A DNA stretch of 64,000 nucleotides. It comes from Paenibacillus larvae subsp. larvae (lineage in GTDB: Bacteria > Bacillota > Bacilli > Paenibacillales > NBRC-103111). The DNA lies in assembly GCF_002003265.1 (NCBI RefSeq), contig NZ_CP019687.1, forward strand, positions 1,488,001-1,552,000, read 5' to 3'. The translations under genes and the position numbers were made by a program. The notes beneath the pieces are model-generated. The model saw only the letters and a program-made list of their open reading frames with translations, was not told where the DNA came from and searched no databases. Positions 22,575-31,344 of this stretch are shown here, in pieces. Position 1 is the first letter of the stretch, and each line of letters starts with the position of its first letter.

Positions 22575-22662
22575 CTGACTAAAGGTGAGCAATTTGTGAG
22601 CAATGGGCTTTTGCAGAAGACCATTGTTCTAAAAAACCCTTATAGAATAAGGGTTTAAACAA

Positions 22663-22735
22663 TGACCTGAGCGGGGATCGAACCCACGACCTCTACCCTG
22701 TCAAGATAGCGCTCTCCCGGCTGAGCTATCAGGTC
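22663..22735 (-). tRNA. tRNA-Val (GAC)
   Basis: Full cloverleaf: acceptor GACCTGA / TCAGGTC, D arm AGCTCAGCCGGGAGAGC, anticodon loop TTGACAG (GAC), T arm GGGTTCGATCCCC. CCA not encoded. Its 3' half is the attachment site of the neighbouring element, and its sequence is fully kept on this side. Confidence 0.95.
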
Positions 22736-22796
22736 AAATTATTAGAGACAATTTGTATCTTATCAAGAAATAGCCTGTTTGTCAACGATTCATTTT

Positions 22797-22828
22797 TATA
22801 AAAAGGCTTTCCACTTTGGAAAGCCTTC
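22797..22828 (-). terminator. Terminator of the lipoprotein gene
   Basis: AAGGCTTTCC (22803-22812) / GGAAAGCCTT (22818-22827), T tract on the minus strand. Confidence 0.8.
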
Positions 22829-22838
22829 AGCATCATGC

Positions 22839-23366
22839 CTATTTCTTCTCCACATTCATAACTATGAAGGTATCACCCTTCTTTTTCATTACATAGGTCA
22901 GGTTATCCTTTGTAGTGAAGGTTACTTCATCGGCATTGGATTTATCATCAAACTTGATGTCTTCTTTCTTGTTTTCGATGATCGAAGGTTGGAAAAACTT
23001 ATCTGTTTTTACCACAATCGCTTCGCCTTGTTTTTGGTCAGTCAGATAATGATCCACAATTTGATTTGCAAGTGCGGTATCATAGTATTTGCCGAGGAAA
23101 TCCACCGCTCTTTGCTTATCTCCATAAGCCGGGTTCAATACTGGATTGTTATCCACTTTTTTCTCATGGAACAAAGTATTGACTTTCTCTTCCGCCAAGC
23201 GGGCATCCAAATACGCTTTATTGTTTACTTTTCCCTGATTATCTTTGGCTGCCGCCTGAGTAGATTGAGGACTGCTTGTTGCAGACGAGTCGTTAGCTTT
23301 GGAACAAGCTGCACCCGTCACTAATAAAGCTGCGATCATAACTCCTGCCGTCGCTTTCTTTAACAT
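22839..23366 (-). CDS. Lipoprotein of unknown function (175 residues)
   Basis: Signal sequence MLKKATAGVMIAALLVTG with lipobox ending AAC (Cys21), then a Ser/Gln/Ala linker and a soluble domain (YLDARLAEEKVNTLFHEKK ... DEVTFTTKDNLTYVMKKKG). The domain alternates helices and a beta hairpin; no family recognised. GGAGAGG ribosome binding site. Single gene with its own terminator. Confidence 0.65.
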   Translation of the reverse strand: MLKKATAGVMIAALLVTGAACSKANDSSATSSPQSTQAAAKDNQGKVNNKAYLDARLAEEKVNTLFHEKKVDNNPVLNPAYGDKQRAVDFLGKYYDTALANQIVDHYLTDQKQGEAIVVKTDKFFQPSIIENKKEDIKFDDKSNADEVTFTTKDNLTYVMKKKGDTFIVMNVEKK

Positions 23367-23485
23367 AGTGCCTCTCCTTTTGTTTACTTAATCATGATAC
23401 AATTTTCGTTAACATAACAGACACTAATATATAAGATATTGTAAAAATTAGCAAACCAATATTTGGTTATTTCGCTGGATACCAG

Positions 23486-24442
23486 TTAACCGGTATCGGT
23501 TTTAGATTCAGATTTTGCTTGTATCTTCCAATCTTCCAGCTTCTTCCGGATAAAAGCCAAGGTTTCGTCAATGGCCTTTTCCAGAGGCTTAGTCGTCCCT
23601 TTAAAAGGGTGGACCGTATTAAAAGTATGATTCCCCTCTTCGATTTGGACCCAGTTAACCGCCCGATTTAATTTAACCAAACGTTCGGAGCCTTCCCGCA
23701 AATGCAGTGCATCTTTCGTCCCTTGTATTAATAGCAAAGGTACTTGAATGTCTCGAATTCTGGAGTAGATATCAAATCGCTCCTTGTTTCTTTCCATATC
23801 ATGGAGAATCTCTACATCCAGCGGCAGTTCCTGACGGGTTCTTGCATTTTGTACAGATGAACGCCCTTTAGTCCTCATCTCCTCTTTGATCTTGGGGCTA
23901 AATAGATCCACATTCGTAATTCCGTTCCAACTGATCACCCCTGCGATCTCCGTACCATGATCCAGTGCATAAATAATACTGACTCCGCCTCCTCTGCTGT
24001 GTCCCAAAAGAAATAGAGGAAGGCTTGAAGAACCCGCAACGGGAGCATGAAGGCCTGATTCACAGGAATGGAATACAACAGGCTCGCCTCTCCCTGCGGA
24101 TTGCTGATCCAGCAGTGTATTTTTTACATCCTCGTGATTGGAAAATAATGTTACTACCGAGTTGATATCTTCAAGTTCACGGGTGTATGTATTATGCGCG
24201 AACTTCTCAAGTTCTGTAAATTCCGTCAAGTTCTCTCCCACACCATTGTAGGAAAAATTGAAAGTAACCACATCGACTTCCTGTGCGATCTTCCTTGCGG
24301 CATAAGGAAACATGCCCCAATCTTTAAACCCTTTGAAACCATGGCAAATGATTAGAATACCTCGGGTTAAATTAGCAGATGGAAAAAAATCTCCGCGAAT
24401 TATCCGTTCTTCCTCAAGCAGAATTTGAAATGAAATAGACAT
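23486..24442 (-). CDS. Alpha/beta hydrolase
   Basis: ATG 24442 is 6-7 bases after GGGAGGG; the longer frame to 24496 is not supported. About 318 residues. ILIICHGFKGFKDWGMFPY (oxyanion region), nucleophile elbow GHSRGGG, acid in IQGTKDALH and catalytic His in EEGNHTFN give a complete triad. The region VKNTLLDQQSAGRGEPVVFH before the elbow is an insertion compared with short relatives. Family of esterase/dienelactone-hydrolase-like proteins; substrate unknown. Monocistronic. Confidence 0.85.
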   Translation of the reverse strand: MSISFQILLEEERIIRGDFFPSANLTRGILIICHGFKGFKDWGMFPYAARKIAQEVDVVTFNFSYNGVGENLTEFTELEKFAHNTYTRELEDINSVVTLFSNHEDVKNTLLDQQSAGRGEPVVFHSCESGLHAPVAGSSSLPLFLLGHSRGGGVSIIYALDHGTEIAGVISWNGITNVDLFSPKIKEEMRTKGRSSVQNARTRQELPLDVEILHDMERNKERFDIYSRIRDIQVPLLLIQGTKDALHLREGSERLVKLNRAVNWVQIEEGNHTFNTVHPFKGTTKPLEKAIDETLAFIRKKLEDWKIQAKSESKTDTG

Positions 24443-24765
24443 GTTTAATCCCTCCCGGCCTTTTTTGCCCAAAACCATATATTCCCATTCTAACACAGTA
24501 AATAGAGCTATTATGTGAAGATTCCCAAAAATACCTGTCTATATGTTATGACCATAGGCCGGAACTGTGATGATTTTTATTGCTTATATCTCCTGTGCCG
24601 TATGTCCCATTTTCATACACCCATGCCCCGGACTTACAAACAAATGTTCCTGTTTTATTATATCAAATACTTCGCTTGCCAACAATCTCCTAGAAAGATT
24701 CTAGCAAAAAAGGTTTGCTATTACTTTTCAAATGAAAAATAATAACAAACCTTTTTTTAGATAAC

Positions 24766-24851
24766 TGCCGAGGACGGGACTTGAACCCGTACGATGGTCA
24801 CCCATCCCAGGATTTTAAGTCCTGTGCGTCTGCCAATTCCGCCACCCCGGC
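24766..24851 (-). tRNA. tRNA-Leu (TAA)
   Basis: Class II tRNA with long variable arm; acceptor GCCGGGG, anticodon loop CTTAAAA (TAA), T arm GGGTTCAAGTCCC. 86 bases. Confidence 0.93.
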
Positions 24852-24860
24852 TTGTTTTAG

Positions 24861-24937
24861 TGGTGGGCCCTGAGGGACTCGAACCCCCGACCAATCGGTT
24901 ATGAGCCGACTGCTCTAACCAACTGAGCTAAGGGCCC
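24861..24937 (-). tRNA. tRNA-Ile2 (CAT anticodon, lysidine type)
   Basis: Acceptor GGGCCCT / AGGGCCC, anticodon loop CTCATAA, T arm GGGGGTTCGAGTCCC, encoded CCA. The anticodon arm ACGGCTCATAACCG-like pattern matches the minor isoleucine tRNA rather than elongator Met; it should be modified by TilS. Confidence 0.8.
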
Positions 24938-24950
24938 CTATGTACATGAA

Positions 24951-25024
<74 letters not shown>

Positions 25025-25099
25025 TTATTATTAAGTTGCTGTATTCGCAGCGACAAAAATAACTATACATCATGTACATAGGTTAAGTCAATACCTAAA

Positions 25100-25264
25100 T
25101 CACAGGAAATATCTTACACCGAATCTTCCTCTGCGTGAACGGAACACTTCAATTTCTCTCGGACATGTATACCCGTATATCCACCAGTCTTCTTCCATAC
25201 GTTTAGCCAGACACCCAGCCTGGAATTTAGTATTGTATAATTTCGCACAATAAATCCAATTCAT
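25100..25264 (-). CDS. Hypothetical small protein (54 residues)
   Basis: ATG 25264 follows GGAG. Product MNWIYCAKLYNTKFQAGCLA then EEDWWIYGYTCPREIEVFRS. Aromatic-rich with three Cys and a basic end; no known family. Small and soluble. Confidence 0.5.
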   Translation of the reverse strand: MNWIYCAKLYNTKFQAGCLAKRMEEDWWIYGYTCPREIEVFRSRRGRFGVRYFL

Positions 25265-25366
25265 GTTGGGCTCACTCCATGAACTCAGCATTTTCTTACA
25301 TAATTAGTATATCCATAAATCCGCCCTATTAAGGCTCATCTTCCATGGAATTGTCCTCCATGTCTC

Positions 25367-25613
25367 TCATGATAGGCGTTTTTGCTCAGCGAGGCGGTCT
25401 AATTCTATTCCTACCAGCAAGGCGTGCTGAAGTTCCCGCTTTTCCAAAACCGCATTGACGGAACTTAAACAGGCTTCCATCGAAATATCAGGATAAAAGG
25501 GAGACTGCATAGCGTATACAATTTCAGCGATTTGCTCCAACTCCACTCCTCTTTGCTGCAATAAAGCCTAAAACAGCTTTCTGTATTTCTACACCGTGAA
25601 CCCGTCTTTTCAT
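25367..25613 (-). pseudogene. N-terminal remnant of a PgpA-like protein (YutG family)
   Basis: Starts ATG 25613 (MKRRVHGVEIQKAVLG). One extra T near 25570 shifts the frame; the continuation QQRGVELEQIAEIVYAMQS and MEACLSSVNAVLEKRELQHA matches the N-terminal helical part of YutG-type phosphatidylglycerophosphatase A relatives. The catalytic C-terminal two-thirds is missing (stop at 25367, unrelated sequence after). A dead fragment. Confidence 0.65.
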
Positions 25614-25783
25614 GCCAATCACTCCCCTTGTGATCCTTACGCCGCAGCTCTGGTGTTAGCAGTATATGAACAAGCTGAGGGTTTGGTTTCGGGCAGCAAG
25701 AAAAAAGCGGTTCTTGTGACTTGCCCCTGAAAAAAGATATAATACAGACAAAAGGAATAATCTATAAGGGAGGGATCTTTTGT

Positions 25784-26296
25784 ATGCAGTTTGGAATCGC
25801 CATTCATCCATCCAAAGAAGTCCGTGATTTTGTAAACAGCTATCGAAAGCGCTTTGATCCATACTACAGTGTTATTGCGCCTCATCTAACCATTCGTGAG
25901 AAAGAGGACTGGAGTTCGGACAAACTGGAGCAGGCCTCCCTGCATTTAGAAGAAGTAACAAAAAACTGGGCACCTTTCTCTATTCACTTCAATCGTTTTT
26001 CTTCCTTTTACCCGGTAAACAACGTGATCTACTTAGCCTTATCCGATCCGAAACCGGTAACCGATTTACACATGGCCATTAACTCGGGAGTACTTGGGGA
26101 ACAACAGCGGCCTTACGTTTACAACCCTCATATCACCATTGGACAGAAAATGGATAGTGATGAATTGCATGACGTACTGGCAAGTTTGCGCAAGAAACCG
26201 GTTGATTATACTTCCCCTGTGGATGAAATTCATCTGTTTGTCCGTGAAGGAGAGGCCTCATGGAACATTCATCAAACCTTTATACTTAGAGGTTAA
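25784..26296 (+). CDS. 2'-5' RNA ligase family protein (YjcG-like)
   Basis: ATG 25784 follows GGGAGGG by 9 bases; the longer frame from 25721 is not conserved. 170 residues with the two H-x-T/S motifs of the 2H phosphoesterase superfamily: PHLTI (His34) and PHITI (His116). Family members act on 2'-5' or cyclic phosphodiesters in RNA; the substrate of the YjcG branch is unknown. Monocistronic, followed by a perfect terminator. Confidence 0.85.
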   Translation: MQFGIAIHPSKEVRDFVNSYRKRFDPYYSVIAPHLTIREKEDWSSDKLEQASLHLEEVTKNWAPFSIHFNRFSSFYPVNNVIYLALSDPKPVTDLHMAINSGVLGEQQRPYVYNPHITIGQKMDSDELHDVLASLRKKPVDYTSPVDEIHLFVREGEASWNIHQTFILRG

Positions 26297-26303
26297 ACGG
26301 ATC

Positions 26304-26354
26304 AACAGAAAACGATCACCATCTTAAGAGAAGGTGATCGTTTTCTGTTAAAAT
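26304..26354 (+). terminator. Strong bidirectional terminator
   Basis: 17-bp perfect stem AACAGAAAACGATCACC (26304-26320) with its complement at 26333-26349, with TTTTCTGTT on the + side. Confidence 0.8.
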
Positions 26355-26442
26355 AGAAGGAACCCGGCCTATTTTTATAGGTGTATGTCAGCCAGTTGAA
26401 ATAATCAAATGTAAATTCAAACAAATAAGTCAACAGTTTCTT

Positions 26443-27920
26443 TTACTTTACTTCGTTAGCTTCATGCACAGCTTTCGGATCGTTTTTCAGTTTTTGCAGA
26501 AAGGCATTGCCGGAAGCCTGCCATTCCTTCAGGGCCTCCCTTGTCCCAATGTTGCCTTGAAGAACTTCCAGAAATTGTTTTCGTCCCATTCCCTGAACCA
26601 TATTAATGTTAGGTTTTTCCTGTTGCAGTTTATAATCTGAAGGTGGTACCGGAACTCCTTGAATAAATGCATCTATGTTATAATTCAGCCCGTCTTTGGG
26701 TTTATTATATTTCTTTTGGGCCATTAAGTTATAGCTGTTTTTGGATCTCAACCTAGCCCATTCTTCTCCGTTGACAAACTCCAGATATTGAAGCGCGAGT
26801 TTTTGTTTAGAACTTCTGTTATTTATTCCCATAACGCCGTTTAAATTCAAGTTGGGCGTCCATTTAGATGTACCCGGATGAACAGGCAGAGAAACCACAT
26901 CCCATTCAATCGGTGATACAGATTTTGCTTTATTTCCGGTTGTTTTTTGATTATTGGACTGCTGGCCGATAACTTGCTTATTTGCCTGGGCAATCTGGTT
27001 GATTTGGCTGTAGGTGACTATTCCCATAGCTAACTTACCGGAAATAAAATCATAAAACGCCATATTTTTTTGATCTTGCGTCATATTTAAAGGATTTGGC
27101 AAAACTCCTGCTTTATTTAATTCCAGAATGGTGTTCCACGATTTTTCCCATTCATCCGTATCTACTGTCATCTTCGTTCCTTGCTCATCATACATTCTCA
27201 TTTGCAGCGGAGCTGTATATAAAAGCATACCGCTGAACAAGTCAGTTTGCGACTGTGTGCTGAAGAAAAAGCCATACTTTTTGTCCTCCCCTTCTCCTGT
27301 TGTTACCTTTTTTGCAAGCTCAAAAGTCTCTTCCCAGTTCATATTATTTTTGGGATAAGGTATACCAGCTTCATCGAATATTTTTTATTATATATCAGGG
27401 CGCTTGAAGAAAAAGTAGGCGCTAGGGCAAACAAGCTTCCATTACCAACTTGTCTTATCCCCTTAACTACCGGGTCAGCCAGCCCTGAGAGGCTGAACTT
27501 ATCTTTTTTCAACTTGGCATCAAGCTCCAAAAGACGGTTTTCCTTAATTAATTCAGGGAGCTGGTCGTAATTGACCATCACCACATCGGGAGGATGATCC
27601 CCTTGCATGAGCTCTTTTAATTTCAACAGGGAATCCTGACGGTTTTTTTCCAGTTCTGATTCAGCAGCAAGCTGCCCGCCGCTTCGTTCTTCTCCTATTG
27701 GGATCAGCTCAATCCGCGTATTCGGATGGGCATATTCAAAGAGTTCTGTATACTGCAGACGGAAAATTTCTGCATCGGCACCAAAACCAAGTGTAGTGGC
27801 TATACGCAGCGTCTGCTCATCCTCACTTGAAGAGTCCGACTTGAAACATCCGCTCAATACCGGGACCATCAGGGAGAAAGTCAGGGCAGCAGCCAAAATT
27901 TTATTTTTCCATTTCCTCAT
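26443..27920 (-). pseudogene. ABC transporter substrate-binding lipoprotein (family 1), frameshifted
   Basis: ATG 27920 is 9-10 bases after GGAGG. Signal sequence with lipobox LSGC, then RIATTLGFGADAEIF, DVVMVNYDQLPEL and ALAPTFSSSALIYNKK, the N-terminal lobe of an extracellular solute-binding protein for sugars. The frame breaks at an A/T run (27381-27386): one more base gives IFDEAGIPYPKNNMNWEETF, which runs into the second ORF (27342-26443) carrying the rest (GVMGINNRSSKQKLALQYLE). About 490 residues if repaired. No permease genes nearby, so an orphan receptor. Either a pseudogene or a homopolymer error. Confidence 0.8.
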
Positions 27921-28288
27921 TCGTGTGTACCTCCAACGATTTAGGTGCTGATTTCCGCAAGATGTATATGCTTTTCTCTGTTTTAACACCTGTTTTTGTG
28001 CTGTTTTGGAATAGTCTCAAGTAATCAGTATACTATGAGGAAGTTAAATGATCCATAAGCGATATTATTGTTTTTTCTAGGAACAAACTCCTTTTTTCCT
28101 ACTATATATTTATGAATGAGGTCCTATATTGCCCTTAAAAGTTTTGCCTAAATAGTTCGCTTACATTTGTAAAAAGTCCTGCAAGAAAGGTTCAGCCAAT
28201 GTATACCATTTGTTCATGTGAAAATAGGACATGACCTTGATCCTGTGGTAAAATCTTAATTAAAACGAATAAAAGGAGAATTTCCATA
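27921..28288. other. Divergent promoter region
   Basis: Separates the minus-strand lipoprotein gene from the dipeptidase gene. A TAAAAT box at about 28245-28250 could be the -10 for the dipeptidase; the -35 is poor. No other feature seen. Confidence 0.35.
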
Positions 28289-29662
28289 ATGAATGAACAC
28301 CTTCACCAATATATGGTGCAGCATCAGGAGCGTCATCTGGAGGAACTTAAACAATTCCTTCGAATTCCGAGTATCAGTGCCGTTTCCCTGCATAAGCCTG
28401 ATATTGAGGCCTGCGCACAATGGCTGGCCTCCTCACTTAAAACCGCGGGAATGGAACATGTACAAATAATGCCGACAGAGGGCCACCCGATTGTCTATGC
28501 GGACTGGCTGCATGCACCCGGACAACCAACGGTTTTGGTGTATGGACATTATGATGTGCAGCCGGCAGAGCCGCTGGAAGCCTGGCTTAATCCTCCATTT
28601 GAACCTGAAGTTCGCGGTGGCAAGCTGTATGCACGGGGGGCAACTGATGACAAGGGGCAGGTTTTTATTTATGTAAAAGCCGTGGAAGCTCTGATCAATA
28701 TCTTGGGTCAATTGCCAATAAACGTAAAATTTTGTATTGAGGGCGAAGAGGAAGTGGCAAGCCCCTCCCTGGCTCCGTTCGTTCAGGCAAATAAAGAATT
28801 GCTGGCAGCCGACTTTATCATGGTTTCTGACAACGCCATGCTGGATAAAGGCAAGCCATCTCTGGAATACGCAATGAGAGGTTTGGCAGCGTTTGAGATC
28901 GAGGTGCGTGGAGCCAATACGGACCTGCACTCCGGCCTATATGGCGGCGGAGTTCCCAATGCGATTCATGCACTCACTGAACTTATGGCTTCCTTCCATA
29001 CTCCTGATGGAAAAATCGCAGTAGAAGGCATGTACAAGGATGTATTGGAGCTTTCCGCAAAAGAGAAGGAGGCACTTTCCCGCCTTCCCCACAGTGATGA
29101 GCAAGTCAGGAAAGAACTGGACCTGGAAGCGCTAACCGGTGAACAGGGATTTACCTACATAGAGCGGACAACCGCCCGTCCTACTTTTGAAATCACCTCC
29201 ATTACAGGGGGCTTTCAGGGAGAAGGCATTAAGCCTATTATTCCGGCTGAAGCTAAAGCTAAAGTAGCTTGCCGCCTCGTACCCGATCAGAACCCCGAAC
29301 AGGTCATGAATTGCATAGAAGAGCATATTCGGAAGAACCAACCCAAAGGCGTTAAAGTGAATATGATTCGGAAGCTCAAAGGAAACCCGTTCCTAAGTCC
29401 GATCGATCACCCGCTGATGGTAAAAGCTGCTGAAGCCCTGGAAGAAGTATTCGGTGAAAAAACTTCCTACACTCGCAGCGGAGGCTCTATCCCGATTGTT
29501 GATGTATTCAGCAAAACATTAAGTGCCCCGGTCGTTTTAATGGGATTTGGCCTCCCCGGAGAAAACCTGCATGCCCCTAATGAAAATTTCGATTTGGAAA
29601 ACTTCCGCCTGGGTGCCGAATCCATCTTTACCTATTGGGAAAAAATCCGGAACGCGGAGTAA
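28289..29662 (+). CDS. M20 family dipeptidase/metallopeptidase
   Basis: 457 residues, ATG 10-13 bases after AAAAGGAG. Di-zinc site: VYGHYDVQPAE (His87, catalytic Asp89), GATDDKGQ (bridging Asp120), EGEEEVAS (catalytic Glu near 153), a later Asp in FIMVSDNAM and His in GENLHAPNE near the C-terminus. The dimerisation lid (about 210-330) is present. This is the CNDP/DapE-like branch of M20, cytosolic dipeptidases. Monocistronic. Confidence 0.9.
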   Translation: MNEHLHQYMVQHQERHLEELKQFLRIPSISAVSLHKPDIEACAQWLASSLKTAGMEHVQIMPTEGHPIVYADWLHAPGQPTVLVYGHYDVQPAEPLEAWLNPPFEPEVRGGKLYARGATDDKGQVFIYVKAVEALINILGQLPINVKFCIEGEEEVASPSLAPFVQANKELLAADFIMVSDNAMLDKGKPSLEYAMRGLAAFEIEVRGANTDLHSGLYGGGVPNAIHALTELMASFHTPDGKIAVEGMYKDVLELSAKEKEALSRLPHSDEQVRKELDLEALTGEQGFTYIERTTARPTFEITSITGGFQGEGIKPIIPAEAKAKVACRLVPDQNPEQVMNCIEEHIRKNQPKGVKVNMIRKLKGNPFLSPIDHPLMVKAAEALEEVFGEKTSYTRSGGSIPIVDVFSKTLSAPVVLMGFGLPGENLHAPNENFDLENFRLGAESIFTYWEKIRNAE

Positions 29663-29667
29663 GACTG

Positions 29668-29763
29668 CTCGGTTTCATTTTTGGGCACAATGTTCCCAGT
29701 ATCAAGCTTTTTAAACGGTTCGGATTTGAAGAATTCATAATGGGACGCAGGGTCACAGAGTAA
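29668..29763 (+). pseudogene. C-terminal fragment of a GNAT acetyltransferase
   Basis: The frame reads LGFIFGHNVPSIKLFKRFGF then EEF and ends at 29763. HN.PSI.LF..FGFEE is the C-terminal acetyl-CoA motif of GNAT enzymes such as the phosphinothricin-type. No start region; begins within the dipeptidase trailer. Confidence 0.6.
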
Positions 29764-29775
29764 GAATATAATGTA

Positions 29776-29828
29776 CCAAGAGAAAAGGCTTCGCCTCCTT
29801 ATGGATGGCCAAGCCTTTTCTCTTGGTC
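29776..29828. terminator. Bidirectional terminator between the dipeptidase region and pyrE
   Basis: 16-bp perfect stem CCAAGAGAAAAGGCTT (29776-29791) with complement at 29811-29826. It closes the pyrimidine operon on the minus strand. Confidence 0.8.
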
Positions 29829-29841
29829 GGGGTTATCGATC

Positions 29842-30492
29842 TCAGGCTTGCCTTATGCCATAAGAAGACGGATTCTTCCGCCAAGCCTGTAATTGTTCCA
29901 GGTCCTGTTCCTGAATATATCCTTTTTTAACCGCCACATCAAGCAGGATGGTGTAATTGGTTAGTGTGTATAAAGGAAGATTTGCTTGTGCAAAAGCTTG
30001 AACAGCCCTCTCCAGCTGATATGAAAAAATAGCCGTAACTCCAAGGGATTCTCCTCCGGAAGCTCGGATGGCTTCTCCAGCCTTAATACTGCTTCCGCCC
30101 GTTGAGATTAAATCCTCGATAACAACAACTTTCTGCCCCGGCTTAAGCATGCCTTCGATTTGATTTTCTTTCCCGTGGCCTTTCGCCTTATCCCGCACAT
30201 AAATCATGGGAAGATTCAGCCGCTCCGATACCCAGGCCGCATGCGGAATGCCTGCCGTTGCTGTCCCGGCAATAGCCTCTACTTCCGGGAACTTTTCTGA
30301 AATGAGCGCAGTAAATCCATCCGCTATAGCTCCCCTGATCTCAGGATGGGACATAGTCAGCCTATTGTCGCAATAAATAGGGGACTGGATGCCTGAGGTC
30401 CAGGTGAATGGATTGTGCGGACGGAGCGTTACCGCTTCAATGTCTAATAAAGAAGTTGCAATATGTTCGGCGATTTTGTCTAAAGTTTTCAT
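29842..30492 (-). CDS. pyrE: Orotate phosphoribosyltransferase
   Basis: 216 residues. PRPP motif VVVIEDLISTGGSSIKAGEA and the orotate/flexible loop KGHGKENQIEG identify PyrE, which joins orotate to PRPP in UMP synthesis. Last gene of the pyr operon, 49 bases after pyrF, followed by a strong terminator. AGGAG 9-13 bases upstream of ATG. Confidence 0.95.
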   Translation of the reverse strand: MKTLDKIAEHIATSLLDIEAVTLRPHNPFTWTSGIQSPIYCDNRLTMSHPEIRGAIADGFTALISEKFPEVEAIAGTATAGIPHAAWVSERLNLPMIYVRDKAKGHGKENQIEGMLKPGQKVVVIEDLISTGGSSIKAGEAIRASGGESLGVTAIFSYQLERAVQAFAQANLPLYTLTNYTILLDVAVKKGYIQEQDLEQLQAWRKNPSSYGIRQA

Positions 30493-30541
30493 GTTTCAAA
30501 TCACTCCTAATTCATTGTTCCCGCTCTCTGATGAAAGTAAA

Positions 30542-31267
30542 TCAGTCCAAGAGGGAATCCAAGATGTTCTCCATTGCTGCTCTTGGCTCTGGTGCTGCTG
30601 TTATCGGCCTTCCGATAACCATATAATCCGTCCCGGCATGTATTGCCTCTTCCGGTGTCATGATACGCGTCTGGTCACCAATTGCAGTTCCCCTGGGGCG
30701 AATGCCTGGGGTTACGGTAAGAATCGAGGGGCCGAACGTTTCTTTGAGGTAGGCCACTTCCAGCGGTGAAGCCACAACACCATCTAACCCGGCTTTTCTT
30801 GCCAGCCCAGCATAATGAATTACCGCTTCCTCGACCGTTCCCTCAATTCCGATTTCCTTATTTAAAACTTCACGGCTGGTACTTGTTAACTGAGTGACCC
30901 CAATGAACCAAGGCCTCGTTTGACCGCTTCCCAGAGCCCGCTCCATTCCTTCCCTGGCCGCTTCCATCATAGCACGTCCGCCGCCGGCATGCACATTAAA
31001 CATGTCAATTCCCAGCCGGGTAAGACTTTCCGCCGTACCTTTTACCGTATTTGGAATGTCATGAAGCTTTAGATCCAAAAATACTTTGTATCCCTGCTCT
31101 TTTAACTGTACCACAATACCGGGACCTTCTGCATAAAACAGCTGCATTCCTACTTTCATGTAGCAAGGAATTCCTTTAAGCTGCTGAATGAGCTGTTCCG
31201 CCTTTTCGGCCGTTGGATAATCCAAAGCGACCATTATCTTTTCAGCCAACTGTTCCCGTGAGCTCAT
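30542..31267 (-). CDS. pyrF: Orotidine 5'-phosphate decarboxylase
   Basis: 241 residues. MVALDYP at the start, the catalytic loop VFLDLKLHDIPNTVKG (Asp-x-Lys-x-x-Asp), and PGIRPRG near the C-terminus. Converts OMP to UMP. Lies between carB and pyrE; a hairpin precedes it (31292-31340). Confidence 0.96.
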   Translation of the reverse strand: MSSREQLAEKIMVALDYPTAEKAEQLIQQLKGIPCYMKVGMQLFYAEGPGIVVQLKEQGYKVFLDLKLHDIPNTVKGTAESLTRLGIDMFNVHAGGGRAMMEAAREGMERALGSGQTRPWFIGVTQLTSTSREVLNKEIGIEGTVEEAVIHYAGLARKAGLDGVVASPLEVAYLKETFGPSILTVTPGIRPRGTAIGDQTRIMTPEEAIHAGTDYMVIGRPITAAPEPRAAMENILDSLLD

Positions 31268-31291
31268 AAGTTCTCCCCCTTATTATCTCTT

Positions 31292-31340
31292 AAAAAGGCA
31301 CCGGGTTGGCGAAAATAACAGCCTAACCGATGCCTTTTTT
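31292..31340 (-). terminator. Hairpin between carB and pyrF
   Basis: AAAAAAGGCATCGGTTAGGC pairs with GCCAACCCGGTGCCTTTTT on the minus strand, i.e. a stem followed by five T inside the operon. It could be an internal partial terminator that lowers pyrF-pyrE expression relative to carAB. Confidence 0.6.
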
Positions 31341-31344
31341 CAGC

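Larger units (their letters stand above)
11686..22704. mobile_element. Integrated element in tRNA-Val (about 11.0 kb), probably immobile
   Basis: Bounded by the 43-bp direct repeats at 11686-11728 and 22662-22704 (10,976 bp apart). It holds a tyrosine integrase next to the intact tRNA, an XRE regulator plus ImmA-type protease, a second XRE regulator with divergent promoter, small phage-like ORFs, a candidate bacteriocin with partner, and an IS630 copy. There are no recognisable phage structural or conjugation genes, so it is a satellite-like or degraded phage/ICE. The integrase is frameshifted, so excision probably needs help. Confidence 0.85.
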
